Of a stretch of DNA of 64,000 nt, positions 54,254 to 64,000 are shown piece by piece. Position 1 is the first letter of the stretch; each line of letters opens with the position of its first letter. Source of the stretch: Paramecium octaurelia. Taxonomy: Eukaryota > Ciliophora > Oligohymenophorea > Peniculida > Parameciidae. Below the pieces are notes generated by a model. That model was not told the DNA's origin and made no database searches. It was given only the letters and a program-made list of their open reading frames with translations. The stretch spans positions 372,001 through 436,000 of the forward strand of contig CAJJDP010000055.1 of NCBI GenBank assembly GCA_905182995.1, given 5' to 3'. Both the position numbers and the translations under genes were made by a program.

Positions 54254-54481
54254 TTCACATTACTTCTCTTTATACCTTAAAATGATGATATTAGGGCAGT
54301 CTATTTAAATAAATTAACTGATAAAAAATATTCAATTAAAGAGTGTAAAAATATTTTCTATGATCGAGATTGTAGATACAAGTCTATGTATGTTGTAGGC
54401 GATTAAATTACTCGAATGCTGTAAAATAGATAGAAATTATAATAATTTAAGTTTATTAATCCATAAAATAATATAGTTTGA
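53980..54481 (+). pseudogene. Gene 3' end with frame break
   Basis: Three protein-like pieces in different plus-strand frames: YEVLRKKLCKILKIKCKRD, then SSKQFIIFDEPQQDSHYFSL, then AVYLNKLTDKKYSIKECKN, ending GDQITRML.. and TGA at 54479-54481. The second and third join smoothly only if one A is added in the AAAA run near 54280. That means either a homopolymer error in the assembly or a real frameshift. A 41-nt intron could also bridge it, but is longer than any other here. Its 5' side lies in repeat B and is not resolved. Product unknown. Confidence 0.4.
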
Positions 54482-54608
54482 TAAACCTAAATTAATATAA
54501 TAAATATGAGTACATATAATAATTAATAGATTGATTTTTAATAGAAATAGTAGGTGCTAAGCAACATTTGATTTTCTTAAACTTATTATTTATTAATTCC
54601 TATCTAAA

Positions 54609-57600
54609 ATGCAACTTTAAGTTGACTTAGACTTTAAAGAAGTCCAACAAATTATTAAACAGTAATGTAAGGACAGAGAAACAGAAATCAGAAGATTATT
54701 CGAAATGGAATTAAACAAGTATCAGGCAAATTGTGAAAAATATTTAATAAATATTCAATAAGAGCATGAGAGAATACAAAATCAAAATAGAAATGATTTA
54801 GAAGAATTTAATAAACGTATAGTTTAGAAGTTGAGATCACTAAAGTAACTTGTAGAATAGGAAAAGAATAGTATATTAGATTTAATAGAAAAATCTCAAT
54901 AGCACCTTTAAAATTTAGCGTAAAGTAGCAATCAATTTCAGGATATGGGTGTCATTTAATTGAGGGTGGAACTTAATAAAAGAAATTAAGAATATGAAAA
55001 TTTAAAAAAAGAGCTGAATTATCTAAGGTAAAGTAAAAATAATGAAAGTTAAAGCCTACAGAAGGCAAAAGAAAAATAATAATTGGTTGAGAAGTAATTG
55101 GAGACACTTTAAAATATGTCGCAAAACTTAATTAATCAACTTAAAGATAATCAATAATAATTGAAATAAACTTAGAAATAAGAAAATATTTACAAAAAAG
55201 ATATACAAGACCTAAAATAATATATCAATGAAATTCTATAATGTCTGGAAGAACTTTAAAATCAAAATATTAGTTTAAAACAACAAGTTAAGACAGGATA
55301 GTCATAATTAGATTATTAGAAAAAATAACATGATTAATAACTAATTAACGAAACACTTAAATTAAAATAATAGAAAGATTTTTTAGAATAATAAGCATTA
55401 AAAGCTAAAGAGGAGTACCAATAAATCATAAAATAAAAAGATATATTTTAAATTAATCTTTAAAAAGAACAAGTTGATTTTGAAAAATAAAAACTAGAAT
55501 TAGAAAAAAAGGCAAAAGAAAATTTGGCAAAACAAGCCGAATAAAAATAGAAAGAAATTTAAGAATAAGAATAGATAGCTAAAAAAATTAAAGAAGACTA
55601 TGTCTAACAAATGAAAAAATTGTAACTAGAATTTGATGAATAATAAAAATTAATTAAAGCAAATACAAATGAAGCAGATAATAAACTAAACCAAATACTT
55701 TAGTAAAAGGAAAAAGAATTCGAAGAAGGGAAAATGTAGTTAGAATAAAAATTTAAAAAAGAAACAGAAGAGTAAAACTCAATAAACTAAAAAAAAATTG
55801 AAGCAATCAATAATATAAGCAAAGAAAGGGAATAAGAAATATAAAAATAGCATTAGCAATAAGAATAACAACATCAAAAACAAGTAAATGAATACAAATA
55901 AAATATCAAATTAGCTGAAAAAGATATTTAAAAACTTTAAGGCGAATATTTTGAAAAAGCTAAATAACTTGAAGAAGCCTTAGAAACTTCAAAAGTTTAT
56001 AAATAAGAGCTTGAAAAATTGTAGAAGGAATAATCAGAATTAGAATAGCATTTATAAGAATCTTTAAAAAAGGAATTAATAGAATAAGAAAAAAAAAATA
56101 AAATTGAAGCAGAACTCAATGAAGCATCTAAAGAAAAAGAAAAACTTTAAGCACACCTCAAAGATGAAAAAGAGAAATTTGAACGTGAGTTAGAAAAAGC
56201 CAAAGGAAAATTGTAAATTTAAGTCAGAGAAAATATCGATCTTTCTTAAAAATAATAAGAGGAGAATTAAAAAATTTTTTAAGAATTGGAAGAAAAATAT
56301 AAAATAGAGCTAAGTGAATTAGAACAACGATTAAAAGATGCTGATTCTAAATTTATAGAGATCCAAACAAAAAATAAAGAAACTGAAGAGCTTCTCTAAC
56401 AAACTAAAGAAATGAAACAAAGGTATTAGGAAAAACTTTAAGTTGTAAAATAAAGCCTTGATAAAGAAAAAGTAGCCAAAGAACAACTTGAAGCGGAAAC
56501 ATTAAAATTAACCAATAAGGTTGAAATTTAGTAGGATAAGCTAAAGGAACTTAAAGAAAAAAATAAAAATTTGCAATCTTAATCTGAGTATAATTTGAAA
56601 GAAATTGAGAATTAAAAGGAGCTACTTAGTATATCGAATAAAAAAATATCTGAATTAGAATAAACAGTTAATTAAGCTAAATGTTAAGTAAGTTAAGCAA
56701 AAGATAATTTAGATAAGTTTAAGAAAATGCTGTACGATGAAGAAAAAGTATTTGAATAAGAAAAGCTTAAATTATAAAAAGAAGCCGAAGATTTGAAAAA
56801 GTAAGCACTAGAAAATACCAATCTATTTTAATTATAATAAGAGGAGAATAAAAAAAAAATTTAAGAATTGGAAGAACTATCTAAAATAGAGCAAACTAAA
56901 CTAGAACAACAATTAATAGAAGCTGATACTAAACTTAAGGATATGTAAATAAAAAATTAAGAATTTGAAGAGGTTCTCAAACAAACAAATGAAAATAAAA
57001 AAAAGTGTTAGGAAAAGCTCAAACAATAAAAGGAGGACTATGAAAAAGAAAAGAGTCTGTTTGAATAGAAAATAAAACAGGTTGATGATGAAGTTGAGAA
57101 ACTCAAAGTATCAAACAAAGATACTGAAGAAGAGCTCCAGAAAACAAGAGAAGAAAAATAAAAATATTAGGATGGGCTTAAAAAATACAAAGAAAATTTT
57201 GATTAAGAAATATAGAAATTGGAAGATCAATTAAGAAACGCTGATGCTGAGGTTGAAAAAATCAATAACCAAAACAAAGAAACTTAACAAGAGCATGAGA
57301 AAGCCGAAAATTAGAAAAAACTTTATTAAGAATAAATTAAAAAATAAAAGGAGTAATTTGAACTTAAAATACATGAAATAGAGCAAAAAGCCAAAGAAAA
57401 TTTAGATGCGAAATCATTAGAATATACCAAAGAGATTTAATAGTAGTAGGAGAATGATAAAGATAAGTATTCTCGATAGGTTTAAAAATTGAAAGAAAAT
57501 TATGAAAAAAAAATATCAGATTTGAAAAAGTAATTATAAGAAGCAGAAGAATAGGAAAAAAAAGCCGAAAACAGTTTAAAAGAGAATTAGCAATAGCTTT

Positions 57601-58103
57601 AAAAATTGAATTAAGAATGCAATCTACCATAATAGGATTAAGCAATTGTCTAATTTGAAACAATATTAGAAAATACTTTAAAGATAATATAGGAGCCTAA
57701 TTAATCTGAAATTGACCCTTAAAATGAAAATGAAGAAGCTATAATGTATAAAAATATTCTAACCTATCTAGATAATAAACAGAAAGAGTTTAAGAATAAA
57801 CAATAAATTAAGAATAGGTATAATTAGAAACTTAAACTACTTAAATACACCATTATATAGAGAACCTTACTATTATATAATGCTTAGAGGATATTAAAAA
57901 TAAAATTAGGAGAACTAATTAGGATTTAGAAAATTCATGTTTAGGAATAATTATGCAGTTAAATTTCTAAGTAATAAATTAACCTATTATTATTAGAAAG
58001 GTTTGTAATGAAGTTAATTAATGCAGTTAAATGCTCATAAAACATGATTAATTCTTGTATCATCAAATATAATTCCTAAAATAAATTATAATTTATTTCT
58101 TGA
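54609..58103 (+). CDS. Long coiled-coil protein, 1,164 aa
   Basis: One exon, 1,165 codons without TGA. After a short N-terminal region it is continuous Glu/Lys/Gln coiled coil. Hundreds of Gln are TAA/TAG, so no standard-code frame exists. Related internal blocks recur (QEENQKIFQELEEKYKIE and QEENKKKIQELEELSKIE, with following LEQ-L-DAD/EAD segments), suggesting internal duplication. The last 120 residues are basic and less regular (KYTIIQRTLLLYNAQRILK). The first 90 residues align by eye with those of the gene at 58918 (NIQQEHERIQNQ versus TIQKEHERIQKE), so the two are paralogues. Likely a filament or cortical/basal-body structural protein. Confidence 0.82.
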
Positions 58104-58121
58104 AAACTTCATCAAGTAAAT

Positions 58122-58368
58122 TCATCTAATCCAAAGCACTTTCTTAAATGTTAGATTTGAAAGAAGATTATACTATGACTGAATGTAATTGAGACTTAGT
58201 GCACCTTCCTAAAATTTTGCTTTACTCAGTAAAACTTGATTACAGCTACCTCCAATATAAAATCTTATAATCCATCCAGAATAATGACTCTCCTTGTCAT
58301 TCTGAAAAACATATCTATCATCTTACAAATTTTATTATGTTTAGCATATGCCCTCTTTAGATGAACAT
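58122..58368 (-). CDS. Possible small protein, 73 aa
   Basis: Two exons joined by a well-formed 25-nt intron at 58302-58326 (GTAAGATG..TTTTTCAG). The translation after the intron (SHYSGWIIRFYIGGSCNQVL) looks protein-like. Too short to recognise, and it may be a gene relic. It lies convergent to the long coiled-coil gene, 18 bp after its stop. Confidence 0.4.
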
Positions 58369-58917
58369 TAAATAAGTAATCTTAAATAGTTTATATTAAA
58401 AATAATTTGTTTATTCATAACAAGATAATTAACAGGAAATAATCAAAAGGCAATAACAAGAAAGAAAGTTTTTTATTGAATTAGTCAATATTAATTCGTA
58501 TTCTTATTGAATATGGATTATTAAAACAATCTTGAAAGATTCCATTTTTCTATTTTCAAATTTTTGACAAATGCTGATATCTCACTTTTGCTTGTAGATG
58601 CAATCTATGAAGTTTGTAGATGATAAATATAATGAATGCTCTAAGTTTAATGATAACATAATAATGCTAATTACATGTTATTATATAATATCGATTATAA
58701 GCAGGCAAATATTAACCTAAAACTTTGAGTAAATATTTTTTTATATATTCATGAATTAGTTAGATAAGGTATTAAAAATTTTAATATAATATAAATAACT
58801 ATATTCAATAATATAAAAGATTTTTTTTGTGTTAATGATAGAATTACAATATTCAAAGCTTAATTAGATTCGTTTGGAAAATCATATATTAAATTAAATA
58901 ATACATTTTTATATAAG
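58369..58917. other. Intergenic, nothing recognised
   Basis: About 550 bp, AT-rich, presumably the promoter of the coiled-coil gene at 58918 and of the doubtful minus-strand gene. Confidence 0.45.
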
Positions 58918-60581
58918 ATGTAGTAGCAGCCTGAGTTTGATATGAAGGAGATAGAAGAAGTGATCAAAAAGAAGTGCAAGGAGAGAGAGGACGAAATTTC
59001 AAAGCAAGTCAATGAAGAATTAACCAAATACAAAACAGAGTGTGAAAAATACATAGAGACAATACAAAAAGAGCATGAAAGAATACAAAAGGAATATGGG
59101 TAAGACTAAGAAAAATTTAATAAATAATTAAAGGAGAAGATCAACTAAGTTAAGGCTCTTGTTGATAATGAAAAGAATAACACTAAAAAATTGATAGCCA
59201 ATGCTCAATAGAAAGTTGTTGAAATTACACAAAGCTCATTTGATAATTTAGTTTAAGTGAAGGATTAGGAAATAGAAAACTTAAAGAAAGAACAATAAAA
59301 GTTGTAAAGCTAAATTGAACAATTAGAGAAGGAAAGGTAAGAACATAATGCTTAAATTGAACAATAAAATTTAGATAAAGTAAAGTTAAAGAAGGATTTT
59401 GATAATTTAACAATTGATTTTAAAAAAATATCCGAATAGAAACAGTTAGAGGCTTAAGAGGAAATAAAGAAAAACGTCAGATTAATCTAAGAAGACTATT
59501 AAAAGATGAACTAAAAACAAATATAAGAGCATGAAAGGGAAATGGAAACATTTAAATATTCCTTACAAAAGACCATTAATAAACTTATGGAAGAAAACAA
59601 TAAATTATAAACATAATTAACCCATGCTGAAATTGAAAAAATATAAATGAATTAATCATAGTAGACTTTATCAGAATGTAAATAATGTATCCAAGATTTA
59701 TCAAATTCCAATATTGACAAGGAATCTTATGAATTGCTGTAAAATACTATTAAAGAATATGAATAATCAGTTCAAGAGATGGAGACTGAAAGAATATTGT
59801 TTTTGTCTACTAAATCTTAATTATCTGAAAAGGAATAAGAAAAACAATAGATGGAAAAAAAATTGGAATCAAAATAGCAAGGAATAGAAAAATTAAAAGC
59901 AAGAAATGAAATTTGTGAATCCAAATTAAAAGCATGTTAAGACCAAATTTTGAAATTACAGATATAACTTAAGGAAAAGTCAGAACTAGAGGATAAAGCC
60001 AAAGAAGTTTAGTAAAAGTATTAGCAATAGCTTTTAAAGTTGAAAGAAAATTTTGATAAACAATCAAAAGAATTATAATAATACATGGGTGCTTTAAATG
60101 ATATTACCAAAAAGCTTGAAGAAGAATAAATCAAGAATGATTAATTAAAATAAGAATTTGAATAGGAAAAAAAGAGATTATAAGAAGAAAATAGAAGAAA
60201 TTAAGAGATTCTTTAAAGAAAACATGAAGAAGCAATTTTGTATTAAATTAAATCTAATTTAGATAATAAACCTAAAGGATCGAGTAAGAGATATTAGATT
60301 AAAGAGGAAAAATAGTCGAAATGGAAATGATAAAACAAAAGGAAAAGCTCAAGCCAACTAATAATTAATTAAGCGAAGGTATACTTCATATTTAATTTTT
60401 ATTAGAACAAATTCAAAATAAGCTATCAAAAATTAGTGAGCACTTACATAATTATAGAAGAGCAATGACTTAAGGTTTATAAATCAAAGGTAACAAATTA
60501 ATCGAATATAATTAGAATGCTTATTATCTGAAATTGGTTATTTTGAGAAGCAAGCATAAATGTATCCTATTGACTCATTGA
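58918..60581 (+). CDS. Coiled-coil protein, paralogue of the 54.6-kb gene
   Basis: 546 aa, two exons with a 23-nt intron at 60284-60306; without it the frame would stop at 60330. N-terminus KEIEEVIKKKCKEREDEIS, then coiled coil to about residue 455, then a less repetitive tail (LLEQIQNKLSKISEHLHNYR). The N-terminal 90 residues match the gene at 54609. The segment 59525-60203 is nearly identical to the inverted copy at 48912-48347. No enzymatic motif. Likely a structural, self-associating protein. Confidence 0.8.
59525..60203 (+). repeat. Dispersed inverted duplicate, plus-strand member
   Basis: Nearly identical to the reverse complement of 48347-48912 (a handful of substitutions, plus about 130 bp at 59761-59895 missing from the other). 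Long exact tracts such as the one coding KARNEICESKLKACQDQ are shared at nucleotide level. Confidence 0.88.
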
Positions 60582-61111
60582 TGGACACTGCAATAACATC
60601 CTATTGATAATGATAAATATATATCTAAATGAAAAAGTATTGATTAGAATTATTTTTCATTGTTTCTTGTTTTTTGAAGACCTCTCTTTCTATTTGATGA
60701 TTGCCTAACAAGAATAATATCTAAATGCTTCTCTTAAAAGTTAATTATAGGAAAATATATAATAAATTTTAATAGCTCTTTAAATTTCAAGGAGAATTAT
60801 GCTAAAAAGTATGTCGTTGATTGAGAGAGTACATACCGATTTTAAAGTTAATATGATTGAGATATAGAATAGGAATGAAAAATATAAATATATGTATATA
60901 TGAGTTTAAACTGAATGAGAAATCAAAAATCAGAATCTAAATAGCTACAAAAGATAAAGGGATTGTTTAAGTCACTTGAAAATTAAGGTTTGGCTATTAT
61001 TAAACATTTAATGATTTATTCTATGTTTTTGTAAAATTCAATATATAACTTATTAATAATTGAATAATAGAATTCTAAACTCAATCTATTTGATAAGTAT
61101 TATTATTTTTA
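60582..61111. other. Intergenic, nothing recognised
   Basis: 530 bp, AT-rich, between two plus-strand coiled-coil genes. No open frame I would support. Confidence 0.5.
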
Positions 61112-63499
61112 ATGTAAGATTTTGAACCAAGAGCTCGGGTCTCTATTGGTGGAAAGACTGATAAGTTTAGAATGGTCAAGTTGTCTCTGTGGTACACAGA
61201 GAAAAATAATTCAACATTGTATATCAGATTCATCAACAAAACATTAAATGAAGAGGTTTATAAGGTTTCTGAAATGAAGTAAGAGTAATAGTTATATACA
61301 ATCGAACTACTTCTCAAAGAAAACTGCATCTACAAATATTATTACGATGCTTTAGATAATACAACTAATTAAAAAGATACAGAGCTAGAGTGCAGATATT
61401 TCTAATTTGCTGAGACTGAAAAGGTGTAAATTGATTAATGGAATAAAGTTTGGTGTCTCTACAGAATTCGTCCAAAGACTGATGAAATATTTAAGGCTTA
61501 TCAGATTTAGATAAAGAATTGTCAAAATGGGCAATATTTTGAACTTAAAAAATCAGCAATTGTATTTCCAGCAAAGGATTTTTATGAATTATCAGACAAT
61601 AATATGACTTAAAAGATTGTATAATTTTCATTAAAATCAAAATCCAATTTGAAGGAGGATCTGAGCTCTTACATTCAATTTTAGAATATTAATAAATTTA
61701 AGATGAATAGTTTGTTTATTGAATTTGACCTGCAGTTATTTCCAAAGTAAAAGTAGGATGAAATTAAAGACTTCTTATAGGTATTTGAGACAAATTAAGA
61801 ATGGAATTTTAGTGAAAAAATAAAAATATTAGAGGAATAAATTAAAGAAAAGGATTAAAAAATAAAAGAGTTCGAACAAAAATATGGTGAATTGAAGAAT
61901 ATGTAAAAAATGAGTGAATAGCATTTATTTGAATTACAAATGGAAACTAAAAAAAAAGATGAACTTCATAGAAAAGAAATAAATAGCCTCATTTATAAAT
62001 ATGAGTAAGAAAAAGCTTCTCTTTCTATCCTTCATTGTTAAGAAACCCAAAATTTAACTATGGAATTTGATAAAAAATTTAAACGCCTTTCAGATTAAGC
62101 TATAGAATGGAATGATTAGTACAATTCAATTTAACAGGATTTCAATTAATTTTAGTTGAATGCTTCCAAAAAATTAGACGAATATATTGTTAAACTTTAA
62201 GAATTGTAAACAACTGTTTAAATCTAAGAACTTTAGTTGATTTAATGTAAAAATAATAATTAAAATCTTGTTGAAGATGATAGCCAAATTAATGATAAAA
62301 TATTTATAACATTACTTGATGGCGATTAAAAGGCATCAAAAGAAGAGATTAATTAAATGAAGAGTTTACAAGAAACGCTGAGTCAGTATAAGAACAATCT
62401 TCATGAGTTGAATATTAAGAACCAAGAGATTGAATCAGAACTTTCAAAGAAAGATAGATTACAATCAGCCTTTAGGGTAAAGATCAATGAGTAAATTAAA
62501 AAATACGATAATTGTATGTCAAACTTGGAAAATACAAAAAATTAACTTCAAGATTATATTTAAAAAAATCAAGTTTTAGAACAAAATAATTAATAAGAGG
62601 TTGAACGTTATTAAAAGCTCAAGAGGGTACTAGAACTAGTGAAAGGGAAATATAAGGATCTTGAGAAATATAAATAATAATATTAAGAGCTATTGGAGAA
62701 ATATGAAAAACAAACGCAATAATTTATAGAGTTAGAGAATTAAAAGAGAATTGATGATGCAGAATTCGAAAAGCGGATAGAAGAAAAATCCAATTAAATT
62801 CAGTCCATGGCTTGCGAATATCAAAAATAGATCACGTAAACTTAGTAAGAAAATTAATTATTATTGGAAAATTAACATGCAGAATAACTTATAAGATTAA
62901 AGTAGAAACATGAACTTTTTATGCGTTGTTCCGAAGGGATCTTAGAAAATGTGCTCACAGAAATTTTAAAACCTTATTAAGTTCATCAAGAAACATTCTA
63001 AAAAAAGTTATCATCTAGTTTAGATAGTGAAATACGTAATATCAAATGTTTAATGCTTATAAATTTTGAAACAGCCATAAACATTGCTGCGGATGGAATC
63101 AATATCATCACAAACAATTCATTTAATAATTTGAAGGAAGATTTGATTAGTATCCACAACTAAATCATTTAGTAGATTCAGATATATAAAGAGAATATAG
63201 ACTTTTCAACTATGAAATGTTTGTTATCACTTATGAATGAGTTTCAACAAAAAATAATAGAAATTAAAAATTTCGCATATTCAGTAGAAAACATGTTATA
63301 ATAGGATCAAGATTAGATTGATTTAATTAATAATAATTGTTAAACTCTGGAAAAAATATTAGATATTGTGATTAAATTGAATAGCGTTTTAGAAAGAAAA
63401 AATGATGAATTAACTATATTACAAGAAAACTAAGAGATAGTTATTAAAGCTTTTGAAAATTTCTAATAAAAGGCATTAGCTCTCATCGATAGCATGTGA
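61112..63499 (+). CDS. Coiled-coil protein with N-terminal globular domain
   Basis: 795 aa, single exon. The first 215 residues are globular and beta-like (RARVSIGGKTDKFRMVKLSL, CLYRIRPKTDEIFKAYQIQI, FIEFDLQLFPK), which I do not recognise. Residues about 225-620 are coiled coil (KYKDLEKYKQQYQELLEKYE), and the last 170 residues are helical with conserved-looking hydrophobics (FETAINIAADGINIITNNS). No signal or membrane segment. Not an obvious paralogue of the preceding coiled-coil genes. Confidence 0.8.
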
Positions 63500-63559
63500 T
63501 TAAATGGATTTTTAATCAAAATGATAATTTAATTATAATATATATCCATTACATTTTAT

Positions 63560-63888
63560 ATTCAAACTATTTTTAAATATGTAATTTAGGTGAATATTTC
63601 ATGGAAATTTGTTTATAGGTTGGAACATTTCAATAAAGTACAATTTCAACAAAATCTTAGATTAATAAATTAATGGGTCATTGGTAGAAGTTCAATTTCT
63701 CGATATAAATTAAGGCATTGTAACATAATAATTTGAATAATATTTTAGCTTAAAGATTAAATATTAATATAGAGTAGAGTTTATTAATCGATATATCCAA
63801 TTTATAAAAATAACTTGTTAATAATATTTCAACACTCTATTATTTCATATTAGCAGGTTTTGATAATAAAAGAAAACTATCATTATGA
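63560..63888 (+). CDS. Unresolved gene or gene start at window edge
   Basis: An ATG at 63601 opens 95 codons to TGA 63886-63888. A second reading starts further left and uses a 29-nt GTGAAT..TTATAG intron (63593-63621), giving RLINQWVIGRSSISRYKL in another frame. Both look protein-like; I cannot choose. The remaining bases to 64000 are AT-rich. Confidence 0.3.
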
Positions 63889-64000
63889 GTATAACAAATG
63901 CTGGCAGTAAATTTATTTTATCGAACCATTTATTTTATTTTTTCTAAACTAAATATTTTTTTTTTTCTTATTACTATTTCATTAGAACTGTAAGATATTC

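Overview
The window reads as a piece of the somatic (macronuclear) genome of a Paramecium-type ciliate. It is very AT-rich. Long reading frames exist only if TAA and TAG are read as glutamine and TGA is the only stop. Genes are packed closely on both strands, and frame breaks are repaired by tiny GT..AG introns of about 21 to 30 nt. Two genes carry cysteine periodicity like Paramecium surface antigens. All gene models were built by hand under that code, joining exons across tiny introns; where stated, the spliced length is an exact multiple of three.

Layout. 0 to 13.6 kb: the 3' part of a surface-antigen-like gene (+), a cysteine-rich multi-pass membrane protein (+), a dual-specificity phosphatase (+), and a second surface-antigen-like gene of 1,958 codons (-). 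13.6 to 15.4 kb: mostly non-coding with a doubtful ORF. 15.4 to 28 kb: a giant TPR/IQ/membrane protein (+), a tubulin tyrosine ligase-like glutamylase (+) and an IQ-motif protein (-). 28 to 41.7 kb: a stand-alone NPC1 N-terminal-domain-like membrane protein, two coiled-coil proteins, a calcium-dependent protein kinase (-), an AGC kinase (-), a possible TraB-like mitochondrial protein, a secreted protein, a Q-rich protein and a small membrane protein. 42 to 48 kb: a hybrid histidine kinase, an unknown protein, and ribosomal proteins eS26 and eL21. 48 to 60.6 kb: coiled-coil paralogues, one of them an inverted partial duplicate, separated by decayed coiled-coil sequence. 61 to 64 kb: another coiled-coil protein and an unresolved end.

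Two long perfect direct repeats (1,299 bp and 2,084 bp) are each split by a single N. This looks like contig overlaps left in the assembly, and it affects the giant gene and the decayed region. Many genes suit cilium, cortex and signalling work (TTLL, CDPK, AGC kinase, histidine kinase, IQ and coiled-coil proteins), but they look like independent neighbours rather than an operon. I see no tRNA, rRNA, CRISPR or transposon. The most notable points are the stand-alone NPC1-type domain, a stopless 27-nt intron in the CDPK, divergent start codons 5 bp apart, and the near-identical inverted coiled-coil duplicate.
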